From assembly GCA_017591395.1 (NCBI GenBank), contig WEDG01004009.1:61643-125642 (forward strand): a stretch of DNA of 64,000 nt, in the 5' to 3' direction. The stretch comes from Schistocephalus solidus. Its lineage: Eukaryota; Platyhelminthes; Cestoda; Diphyllobothriidea; Diphyllobothriidae. A program made the translations under genes and the position numbers. This document shows, piece by piece, positions 21,186 through 31,856 of the stretch. Numbering within the stretch: position 1 is the stretch's first letter; each line of letters starts with the position of its first letter. The notes under the pieces are model-generated. The model made no database searches. It was not told where the DNA came from and saw only the letters and a program-made list of their open reading frames with translations.

Positions 21186-21934
21186 AGCAGCTTCCAGTGG
21201 GATGGTAAATTTAACTTCTCCCAATTTAGCCTGCTGCAACTGTGAAAAAAGATCCATTTCCTAACGGTCTCCAGGTATTGCAACAGCGAAGTTGAACGTA
21301 CATGCATGAAAAATGAGGAACGCAGACATTTGAGTGGCCCAGCACCTGTCCTCTGTTAGTTTTCTATGCTAGGCAAGCCAATCAGTTATTTTATTCCGAC
21401 TGCAGGAGGCAGGCACATAGGAACTTCAAACAAGGAAGCCGGAAAGACTGCATGCGATCTTCAATAACTGCCATCGGGCCAGATAATCATACGGTTTGCT
21501 GGGCAGGGAAATTTATGTTTGTTATAAAAAAACAGCCATTAAAGGCCTCCGGAAGTTTTGCTTGGCCGACTGTTGCGTGCCACGTGCAGGGAGATTCACT
21601 AATATTATTAATATCGCAGTTTTCTGCTAGGCATATCTGTCTACCGTCACTGCTTCATACTGGTCAATGTACTGAAGACGTCGGACGCACACGCGCAGGA
21701 ATTCAGCAGTGGAGCCAGCTAAGTAGGCCTGTTGCATCCAAGGACAGGTGGAAAACTGCGCTACGTCCTACTAAAATTGTTATTTCAAGCTCCAGTGTCG
21801 GAAGTCTGACTTAAACCCCAGCAGTACTTGGCGCAAGGAGTACTTATATGGCCCCCTTGAAAAGGACACGAGAATAGGTACGCCTCGCCCAGATAATAAA
21901 AGGCAGTCCTTTGCATAATTCCACAGAGGGTAAA
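21186..21934. other. Non-coding stretch, nothing recognised
   Basis: Contains one 120-codon open frame (21452-21814, plus) without recognisable domains or splice-bounded conservation. It is not called as a gene. Confidence 0.45.
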
Positions 21935-22290
21935 TGGTTCCATGTATTAACCCCAATACAGGCCCTAAAGTTAATGTAAACGGCAGTTCCAATATTGACC
22001 CTAAAATTACATACCTACAATAATAACCCAACCCTAACTCACCTTTAGTCTAACCTCGATCCTGACCTTCAATCTGAGCCTTAAAAATTACCCTAAGCGT
22101 AAGCATAAATCTGAACATACTTTCCTTGGAGTTCGGTGCAAAGACACCTGTATTGCGGATGATTCCTATTTGCATATCCTGTTTGCGAGCTTTTGAAATT
22201 GAGCCACCATCTGTTCTGCTCTCCATCCGCATATGAATCCTCTTATATGTAAGTCGGTTGGCCTATTTATATACCTAATTTTAACCCTAT
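21935..22290 (+). repeat. Degenerate telomere-like CCCTAA-rich tract
   Basis: Loose repeats of CCCTAA/ACCCTAA-type hexamers occur with many substitutions, for example CCCAACCCTAACTC, TTACCCTAAGCG and TAACCCTATGCG. A similar patch is at 23150-23230. The animal telomere unit on this strand would be CCCTAA, so this may be an old interstitial telomeric stretch or a C/A-rich satellite. Confidence 0.4.
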
Positions 22291-22299
22291 GCGTTTATT

Positions 22300-23149
22300 C
22301 GAACAAAAATGAGGTCATCAGCGCTCGACGCTAGCAACGTTTCGAAGGACGTCCTATTTGATCGATATTTTGAGACGCATTCAAGGACGATTCTTCATGA
22401 TGTCGATATATGCATTCTTCGGCCATTTGTTTGTGATCTTCCGGTGTTGTCTGGTTTGTATGCCCAACTTTATTCACGGTGAATGGAGGACCTTTCTGCT
22501 GAACGTTTTGGAATCATACATTCAAAATAAAGCGTAGCTCTCTATCTCTCTCTTGGGGAGCCAAATAAGTCACCTTGCCATATTTGTATGCCAATGAGGA
22601 ACTGCTCGCAACAGAACAGGCAAAGGCCATCACCGACTTCACCTTGGACACCAGGACATAAATTTTGCCTACAAAAGCGAGCAAATATATTCAGAAAATC
22701 TCATCAGTACCACGGAGAGGAAAATGGCTCTGTAAATCTGTTATAGTAAATTGTGACCTCCGACAAAATAGTTATTGACATGAACAGCGAGAAACAAGGC
22801 TGATAACCAGATCTGCCTAAGCTTGTTACAGAACGGTACGCGGATCTGTTCTGCTGAAAACACTAAGAAACCAAGACGTCTCCTCATTGGACGAATTCCC
22901 TTCCCAGATCAATATGATGACAGCAATAATCTGACGTGTTATCGATTTTCACGCGGACGGCTCACAGTTTTGAAGATCCGCCTTAGAAGATTCAAAAAAT
23001 GCCGTCAGACGTAGAAACCGGCCGTCAAATACTTTCGGCGTCGACGGGAAAAATAAAACACAGGAATAGGAGTCAGTCTTCCTCTAAAACAGGTGGCCTG
23101 GCACTAAATTCCATGAACGTTATCAGTCCCGTGTACTAACCATAGCTCT
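22300..23149. other. Non-coding stretch, nothing recognised
   Basis: Only small unrecognised open frames. A short CT-rich run (near 22535-22555) is the only low-complexity feature. Confidence 0.5.
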
Positions 23150-23290
23150 ATTAGTAGCACTACCCTAAACGTTAATCCTAACGCCAACGTTAACAGCAGC
23201 ATCCCTAATCTAAAGCCTAACCCGCCTAGAATTTAGCGCAAGGCCAACTGTACGTCGGGGTTTCCTATTCCCGTAGCCTGCCGATGGATA
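23150..23290 (+). repeat. CCCTAA-like patch followed by dispersed repeat C, copy 2
   Basis: The left part has CTACCCTAAACG, CATCCCTAATC and AAGCCTAACCC. It runs directly into TAGAATTTAGCGCAAGG and GGGGTTTCCTATTCCCG, the second copy of repeat C (21105-21185). The association of both in one place suggests one composite repetitive element. Confidence 0.5.
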
Positions 23291-26200
23291 AAATAAGAAG
23301 CACACCAGTGGACGTCCGAATACTCCAAGGCATGCACCTTTAAAGACTGAGCATACTGCCCCAATGTAGTTTTATATACCAAGTCCACATTGCGCAGGTG
23401 TTTAACCCCCTAGCTCAACAAAATGCACCACTAGGCACGACCGGTTCATGTTAGCAGACTTCAGTCTAGGCAGTGAGGCTCATGTTGCAGTCCCTTATTC
23501 AAAACTTTAATAAACTTTCTTCGCAATCACTCACTAAGGTTCAATGACGCTGTTTGCCGACTTTAATTCTCGGTCGACGGCACTCCAATGGCTGTCAGAA
23601 TGGCTTTAGCGAATAGGGATGAAGTCTTTGAGCATGGTGAGACCTTAGGACATAAACGTTCCAAAACCATTGCAGTCTTTTTATAGATGCTTTACTCGCA
23701 GCCAGTATTTCTGCGGTTTCCGAATGAAGTATCGTCATTACCGAAAAAGGCTGCTCGGGCAAACGACCTGAAAGCGGCACTAGAACTCGAATAGGCTCTG
23801 CCCAAAGTACAGCGAAAGTGAGAACTTATCCTGATACATGATTTTTTACATTTGCGCGAAATCTAACACACGAGACGGAGGAAATGTTACCTTCTTAATT
23901 GAAAAATTATGCCAATCGGGATAGGAATTAGCAAAGTCCTTATCGCACAACCAAACACTGAGAAAACAAAGAGATCATTTATTTTTATCGTGGAAGACCA
24001 AACCCAAATATTTTCCAATAGCGTTCAACTCCAGAATTCGTTTAGACTGGTAACAGGAAGACTATAAATCCACACAGCTGCGATATGAAACCTCTTTTGC
24101 CGACAGCTAAATATATCCTGTTTAATATTCCAATTGTGAAAAACAGTTGGAAACGATCAATTGGTAATGAGCTAAGGAAAATTACTCCTGATACAATATT
24201 CATTAGGCCACGAAGATTGGTCTTAATATATTATCGAAAGCCGGAGACACACCAAACGTCCATTAAAACCTCAAGTCCGGACAGAAGAAAAGGCTATTTT
24301 TGGCAAAGCAACTTGAATGGTATCGCGATAGAGGCTTGAAGAAAATTGTAGGTGACAAGACATCGCTAACCCCTAGGATCAAAGAGTATTTTCTGCGAAT
24401 AAGGGTTAACTGTAAACGATTACCTAATGCAAAGTAGGTAGTTAGAAAATTTATAGGCATTTTACTTGGAACAAAGATGAGGTTTTAATTAAAGTCAAAG
24501 TACAAACCAACTCAAGTTGTCTCACGCCAAATAAATCAACGCACCGAAAATGACAGAGTAAACGAGGCAGCAACAGCAGCTAAATCACATCGAGATACCC
24601 GGCAGCACCTTCAGTAGAGTACACATCAGTCATTTTGTTCGCTTGGCTAACATTTGCACTTTGAAGGTAGTTCAGAGAAAATGCCTTGGACAATTTCTCT
24701 CATCGACAGTGCGTTCGCCAAACCGAAAAAAAAATGGCAAATAACGTGGAGTTGTAACGTGAGTGAGCAGGCATGCACGAGACACTTCCAAGGAAACCAA
24801 ACTTGATTGTCATAGATACATCACACAGTAAAAATTTGCTTTAAAATTCAATGACCTTTTCAGAAATCGACTCAATTGTTTAATAGTATAGCGATCGGGA
24901 CCTGGAGGCTCACTAAAACACTTAAATTACGCTCGTGTTTCACTGGAAATCCTAATACAGCTACCGAAAGAAAAACAGCACAATAATTTATGTCCCTTTC
25001 TGCAGCTGCACGGCACCACTTCGAGGCAGTTAGCCCAGCGATAGGTTCCGCAAATCTCGTCCAGTAGTTCCTCGTTCTCATTTGCTGTGAGTAGATGTCC
25101 TTGGTCCTGTGAGCAGCCGCGCCTAATGCACTCATATAAATACGCTTATTGACAATTACTTCAGTAGACAATAGTTTACAGAAAAGCATATGAGATGCGA
25201 AACAAACCGAGACATCGTGACGGAAGCAACACCACACAGGAATCGTACGACATTTGATGCAGTGGTCAGCTGTGGCATTTGGACGAAAACAGATGAATTC
25301 AACAAAGTAAGTAAAGGCGGATTACTAAATATTGCCTAATTATTCGCAAGAAGGCCCACAGAGTGGAACAAACGCGGATTTATGCATTGTTAACGGCCTT
25401 GGACAGAGCCAACTTGACGAGGACGGAGCCCTCAGACGAAATGAGACCAAATAAGTACTTCAAGAGCAGATAGACATCAAGTCCCATTTTAAATAGAGTG
25501 GGGGAACGAACTACCAACTTGGCGCGATATCTAGAGCAAGCGTCAGTACGCAATAGTAGAATATGGTCTAAGATTGTCCATGACCTGACCCGAAAATGCC
25601 AAAGAAAAACAACCGGTAAGCGCAGCCTGGAGCTGCAGCTAGTTTAGTCCATACGGATCAACAATGAACTACGTCGAACGGCAACAGAAGAAAAAATCAG
25701 TAGAACGCTTTCTGTTACCGGTCCCATCTTGAGCTGATAGTAAGAAAAACTCCCAAAAACAAATACGACAAAGGTAGTGGAAATTACGCCACCTTGTTAA
25801 AAAAATACAATTCCCGTATCCTCGTCAAGACAGAAAGCAAATAATAGGTACACCAGGGTGTGTTGCCTGCGAAGCGCAAGTTTTATAAGAAAAGAGTGAA
25901 CAGAAGCTAAATGCAACAATAAAAAAGGCGTTTTGATCGAAAAAAGTCGATCAATCTCTCTCCAGACCCTTCAAGAAATCCCCAGCATCAAGGAGGAGGA
26001 GGCTGGGGACGGATATCCATAGAAATGAGCTATGTTGCTGTTGTGAGGGTTTTGTTTAGTGACGAGGAGGAAAGGAAGAATACACCAAGACAGAGACGAC
26101 AACACAGACAACACCGAAGACAAACGCGACCGACAGCTGCATTCCCATAAAGAAGACAGAAATGAAGCAGGAGATGATAATCGACGCGGAGCAAGCGAAG

Positions 26201-27735
26201 CCCTACAAAGGAGAAACAGAGAACAAGGTCAAGGGGCCACAGTATGAGGAACAGAATGGGATGGAAGGAAGAGGCCATTAAGTGAACCCTTTACTCGATA
26301 TCGAAACGCCATGTTAGAGCGGGATAAATTGGACATTCAACGAGGCGCCTGGAAAAGAGGGTACGTGAACACACAGCTGCGTAGCTAGGTAGAGGTGAAA
26401 CTAGCTCCGTTTCGAGTTCTACTTCTGCAAATCCGGTCGATACCAATCACCGAGTCGATGCCAAAGGAGCCTTTCAGGTTATATACCGGACAACAGCCAA
26501 CTTTTCTAAAGGCCTACGCCAACGGGTGCTAGCAAAAGCCGAGGCAGTGGCTCTGCAAATAGCGAATCCAGCACTGCTTTGTCAGAAGGAGCTCATGCAG
26601 ACGCTCTGTCTTCCTTGACCAACGCCAACTTCAGGTGGTAATCACACACTGCCCCAACCCCCTGATGACAGTGGTTCGCTCCGCATGCTTGGCAGTGATA
26701 TTCACTCCCAGCACTCGACGTACAAACATCACTCACGCCCTGCCTTACCTCCCAATCCCCCAGTTCTAATAACCATAACATGCCGACCTTGCCAGCAGGT
26801 GGCGTGGCACTTATAAAACTCTCATATTTTCATTATCTATGTAACTGTATACAACGGAGGATGAATTACCGAAAATATGCTTATCGAAATTACTTTTCAA
26901 TAAAAAGTTTAGACGACGAACCTACCTTCAAGGCGATAACGTTGCACCCACGAAGGTGCCCTCAGTCACCTTTTTTGAATGTCAGTCGTGCATGTAAAAA
27001 TGGATGTTAGCGCTGCTGCAGGTGACAAAAATTAATCCAAAAGCCTTTCCACTCTCGACGACTGTCATCGTTCACCGTTGAGGCTGCAGTTGAGAGCCTT
27101 GGACAGAGTCACAACGATTAACAGCAGCACTGAAAATTATGGGTCCTATTGTCAAGTTCATAGCGATTAAAAAGAGCGAAAGCATGCTTTCTGTGTATAG
27201 TGAAGGTGACAGCGCGATTTCTTTGGAAGGAGGGTGTATTTGGTGCACGGGCTTATTTGTCTAGGTTACACCTTGACAATCATCAGAATGACTGATTTTT
27301 GTACATTTTCCGCGTCCATGACTTGAGTTCAGTGTTGGTATCCTCAATTCGACGTCATCACCACAATGTGAAGGGAAAAGATGGTCAGCACAAAACGTGG
27401 ACCCACAAGGCTCATAGAAATGCTAAACTGCTTTCACGGATTTCACGGTCCGCAGATGAGGTTGGGCAGTTCAAGTTCAGCAGAGCCCCTGCCAATAAAC
27501 GCGATACGTATAGAGGCAACTTACGTGACACCATCTAGATCGGTTGCATCACGTATGATCGTGGTCGTACTGAGCCAAAGTAAGTAGTAAGAACAAAAAA
27601 CATCTTAGATGACACCATAGCCACATGGAACGATACCAGTGGGTATAAGTTCAGCGTCCATGTTTAGTAAATTTTCGGGATGAAATCTGTTGCTCCGGCA
27701 CCATATAAAGGATTAAAACATAAAATGGATAAGAG
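23291..27735. other. Long gene-poor stretch
   Basis: No protein family could be recognised on either strand. The transporter gene must continue to the left of 27742 on the minus strand, because its last 60-70 residues are missing, so part of this region is probably its intron. I searched for the expected exon starting with a Gly-Phe-Ala-Thr-Ser-like stretch and did not find it. A GA/CA-rich, low-complexity stretch lies at about 26060-26250. Confidence 0.45.
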
Positions 27736-27741
27736 ACTTGC
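27736..27741 (-). other. Candidate GC-AG intron donor (GCAAGT)
   Basis: On the minus strand the exon ends CTCAAG and continues GCAAGT. By family comparison the protein should break right after the Lys of YADNILK, which places the splice at a GC rather than GT. All other donor positions fit the consensus for the rare GC-AG class. Confidence 0.6.
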
Positions 27742-27966
27742 CTTGAGAATGTTATCCGCGTACTTCACGACTAAGGCCACTACTATTCCGCCACCCGACT
27801 GCAATAGAATAACAACCCAAACCAGCCAATCAAATCCGTAGAAGAACCCGTTGCTGCGGAGAATATCACCCTCGGTTATTAACTGTCCAGAAGTGGCAAA
27901 TATTACGGATATGAAGGCCAGTTCAAAATTGCGTTCCCATAGGGATTTTGTCGACTGCTTCAGAAT
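27742..27966 (-). CDS. SLC35A-type nucleotide-sugar transporter, second identified exon
   Basis: 75 codons in phase 0, beginning ILKQSTKSLWERNFELAF after the acceptor TTTGCGCAG (AG at 27967-27968). It continues FFYGFDWLVWVVILLQSGGG and ends VVKYADNILK. These are the hallmark blocks of SLC35A UDP-galactose / UDP-N-acetylglucosamine / CMP-sialic acid transporters, including the near-invariant YADNILK. The exon joins in frame to FEK, the end of the exon at 31245, giving FEKILKQ as in animal relatives. It covers three hydrophobic segments of the C-terminal half of the ten-helix Golgi protein. Missing after it are the last helices. Confidence 0.88.
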
Positions 27967-30900
27967 CTGCGCAAAGGCAAAAAAGAAGACTGATTAAGTC
28001 AACTGATAGACCAGAGAGAAAGATTGCTAGGATAGCAAAATCAAGTACTATCCCAAGCAATATTTCTCCACCGAATGAACGCTTCAAATGCATCTGTAAA
28101 CGTTTTGGACACACAACAGTTCGACCATCGTTTTCGAAAAACGGCCACCGTGTGACCCACAGCAAGGCGGGCGCAGTGATGGTGACTTGCGCAACATTTA
28201 CCGCTCTCCCTCTTCCTTTCCAACTTGCACCCGGTACTATGACCAAGTCAAAGGAAATGGATGCGGGAAGGCGTAGGTGGCTGTCGCAGCGGGAAATCGC
28301 ACCTAAGCGTGCCACCTTAGCCAAATTTATGGGCAAGTTTAGGGGATCCGGACGCCGACTGACTGACTCCACTTACGCTAAAGATATCGCCCGGCCACGA
28401 TCGAGCTGGTATGAGCTGCGGAATATAGTGCCACGGGTAAACAAGGTTGAATAGCTCAGTCGGTTTATTTGCCAAAGCTGTGAAAATCCAGGCATCATGG
28501 AGCTGCAGCTATGACAGAAGACAGCCCAAAAAGTGGACAGTTTAAAACGTCTCGGAACCAAGTCCTTGCGAAGAGGACGGAGTAAAGCCTACATCAACGA
28601 CTGAACTGATGTCGATAGTAGAGTTTGTCGAACCTCTTAGTGTGTCTATTTAAGGGCCACGCATGAGGCAGCGCAATCAAGAGCGGCGTGTATCGGGCTT
28701 TCTTCCGCCCAGCACTCGTGTAGGGTTGAGAAGGCGGGACGGCGCGCTTAAAAAACGAATACAAATCATAGGTTATTTTGACTACCGTTGCTTGGCATTG
28801 ATCCGTTGACTGAATTAAAACAACCCCTTTTAAGGATGCAACACTTACTGCAAGGGGGTTCTTAATTGGCCCGAGAAAGATGATCGAGTTGTTTGAACAG
28901 ATTTTTGGCCGCCAACATGACTCAAATCCCGATGCATGAAATTTGACACCGGGAAGCCAAACTTAAGACAGCGAATAAGAGGTACGTCCAAAAGCCGGGT
29001 CGAGAAGGTCGTTTCGAAATAAAAGCGATTATTGGGTCGTCGATATTCGGTCGTAGTCGGCGAAGAAAAGTGGGCGTTAACTTCACTAGGTTACCGAAGC
29101 CAAATAAACCTGGTCTAATAGGGGTCGCAGGAAGCACAAAAAAGGGTATAACGATCACTGGTAACATTTTGTAGATGTTTTGATATCTTATCCAACTTCA
29201 TTACAGCCACGACTACAAAAATATTCGCAAAATTGGTAAAGAGAGAAACCGTTTTAATGTAAAAATTCGTGCTGGTTAATAAATAATTTTGGAAAAGGTA
29301 TGGTTTGACAGACGAATTATATATGTTTATATAAAGAGGTGCGATCGAGGCAAGATGCGTGGACAGATATGAAAGTGAGGTAAAGAAAGCATTTCGTCCA
29401 GCTTTAGAATCTAGCAGGCTCAGCCATCAGCTTAAAGATGCATCAACACGCAAATTTAACTAGGACTTAAGCCAATTATCGAGAAAGACACTGAATAACA
29501 AAAAATATATGGGCTGCTCTCAAGCGGAAATCAATGAGGACTGCTCGACAAAAATAACTGATCGGCTACACGAAATTCTGAGTCACATTCAGAAAACGGA
29601 GACCGCACCCGTCAACTCGGATGGCGATCTTATTACGTCAGCTGTTAATTAACTTTATTTATTTTAAATTTAAGAGGCATGTCGTAAAGAAGACGTTTCG
29701 CAGCAAAAAGCTTTTTGATATTGCAGATAAAATTGTCAGCCTTCCTCCTCCATCACTTCCATTTCTCCCATGATGTGTGAGGAACAACGAATCAGTTCAG
29801 TTTTTGAAAACGACGCGGACAGGTTGATCATCAAATACATACCACCATTACCATCAGAGGCTTACTATCGTCTTCTCGCAAACTGCCTCTGCATAATGTG
29901 ATGCAAACATTCAGGCCTGTTAGCATGGAACAAGTACCACAGTTCAAGCGTTCTTCGGGGACGGGTTTTCTCACCAACCGTACTCAGGTAATTTATGCGC
30001 TAAGATTGTCGAATTCCCCGGCAGAGGTTATGGAAGTTCACAGTTAATGAATTTTTGGCATGAACTAAGCTAACAACGTTCCAATGCTGGTGAGCTTTCT
30101 GTGAATGTCACACAGTGTGTTTCATATAAGTGGGAAGGCAATCAAACTGGATCTAAAACATATTAGGGATGCTGATAGTGATCGCGTAGGATTTCATTGT
30201 TGAAGTAATGTGTCACAATCAGATTAGATAGGAATGCTTGAAGGCTACTGGACGGCTTCTGTGACATTGGATCGAAATTTTGGTCTATCATGTAAGTTAA
30301 AGATAATATCGACCACAAGATACATCAGGCGAGCACGAGGCCATTTAAAAGCCCAGCACACAAGTATATAAGACCTGGGTAAAGACAACCCTCTTAAATA
30401 ACTATGTTATATCGCATGAGCCCAAAAGGTCTTGACTGACTGGAAAGCTCCGATAGAAGCTGTTTGTGCTATAGTTAATAAAGTCGTCTCTTCGAGTACG
30501 TCTCCAGAGAACGACTGTATAGGCGGTGAAAAGCATGGAGAATCAACGGCATTCATCATGCACGCCGATTAAAGGCTCCTTGGTGGTCTGGGCTAACCTA
30601 GTGGAGAACCCATCGGGGATATCAGGCTACCTGAACAAAGTCGCCGCTACCGCTGGCGTCGTGGCGAAGGCTGAATTTGATCTCCTGTACGGCTTTGCAG
30701 TCTGAGATTCGCGTGGCCGGCTTCTGCATATAGTAACTTCAATTAAGGCGGTCATTCATGGTGCTGTCCAGCACAGAGGCGGCTTAGCAAGTTATGATAT
30801 ATGTCATAAAAGTACAAATAAATGAAAAAGATTGGAAAGGTTCTTTCTGACCTAGTGGCCAGCCACAAACTGTTCCGCACGTGAGCGCAGTTAGTAATCA

Positions 30901-31244
30901 ATACGTCTCACAATCGAGCCACGAGATAAAACGCTGTTAGTTCTAAATCGGAAGTATTCACTAGCACACGACTGACGTTCACGGGTCAATCCTGAACAGA
31001 CGAGAAAATACGAACATTCCATTTTGCATTGGAGTCCTGGTGACGAGGCCTATGCACTGAAATTCCAAGGCAAAACTTAATCCAGGTAGTGCGTCCTGCC
31101 ACCGATAAGACTACTCTATGGAGTTTAAAAGGTTATGCGCTTGTGAACTTCAATTTTCCTTTTTTAATAAGAAGTAGTTCATGAGTACTTCTGTACTAAT
31201 TACGGTGAGTAAAGATTAATAAATCCAGAACTTTTTCAATCTAC
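27967..31244 (-). other. Intron of the SLC35A-type transporter gene
   Basis: A 3,278-base intron with donor GTAGAT (31239-31244) and acceptor AG at 27967-27968, both on the minus strand. It contains unrecognised open frames (for example 27948-28454 plus), which I take as chance. The more GC-rich segment at about 30520-30790 may be an inserted repeat, with no recognised coding. Polypyrimidine TTTGCCTTTGC precedes the acceptor. Confidence 0.75.
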
Positions 31245-31856
31245 CTTTTCGAAGTAGACGGCAGCAAAACCCGAAAGACATGACGCCGTTAACACGGCAA
31301 GAAGACCGGGGACAAGTGCTGTTGAAGCTGACGAAGAATGCTGGCGATCAGAGGAGTGTTCAGTGGCCTGAACAATCGCAACGCCAGCAAAAAGCAGGAA
31401 TAAGGACGCCCACTGCGGACGACTTATTGACTTTCCCAAGAAAAAGACGGAGAAGAGGGCTGTAGTAAGTAACTTGATTTGGTAAGTCACCTGAAAAAGA
31501 CTCGAGTTAATAAACAAGGCAAGTGACAGCACCTGAAAGACAGTGGCGTCAAGGCAACTCAAGGCGAAAAACAGGAGGCTATTTTGAAAGACGTAGACAA
31601 TCGCGGGAACAGCTGTGCGAAGGAAATCAATCGGATCTCGGAGGGGGGCATAAATCGCTCGTTCTAGCTTCTTTTCGTAGATCAACATGATGGTCGATAT
31701 TATGACTTTCAATGTTTCGCCCATAATAAGAGCGGATGAGGTCATAAAAGGCTCCCGACCGCCTTGCCGAGAACAGCGCATCGCAATAGTGTGTAAGACA
31801 TTTTGAACAGCCAAAATGCATAGACTGGCAGATTTAATGAAGGAATTTGACACCAT
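31245..31856 (-). CDS. SLC35A-type nucleotide-sugar transporter, first exons
   Basis: Golgi antiporter that imports a UDP- or CMP-sugar in exchange for the nucleoside monophosphate. The ATG at 31854-31856 starts MVSNSFIKSASLCILAVQNV. Further landmarks are TMRYSRT-like AMRCSRQ, GETLKVIIS, VPAIVYVFQNSLLFFALSCL, then LDATVFQ joined to VTYQIKLLTTALFSVFFLGK, and LPGLLAVLTASCLSGFAAVYFEK-like residues at the end. A 42-base intron (31491-31532) interrupts the FQ/VTYQ junction; it happens to be open and in frame. After removing it, 190 codons remain, ending at donor GTAGAT. Upstream of the ATG the frame stays open to about 31886, so a preceding exon cannot be excluded. Which sugar is carried cannot be decided from the sequence. 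Confidence 0.9.
31491..31532 (-). other. 42-base micro-intron in the SLC35A-type gene
   Basis: On the minus strand it starts GTGCTG and ends TTTTTCAG. Its length is a multiple of three and it has no stop, so the gene reads open through it, but its 14 codons have no place in the otherwise gap-free family alignment (FQ followed by VTYQ). Introns of this size are common in tapeworms. Confidence 0.85.

Noticed and set aside
24085..24339. 84-codon plus-strand open frame
   Set aside because: No family match recalled, no splice context and no neighbouring conserved exon.
27948..28454. 168-codon plus-strand open frame
   Set aside because: It overlaps the intron and exon of the minus-strand transporter and has no recognisable domain.
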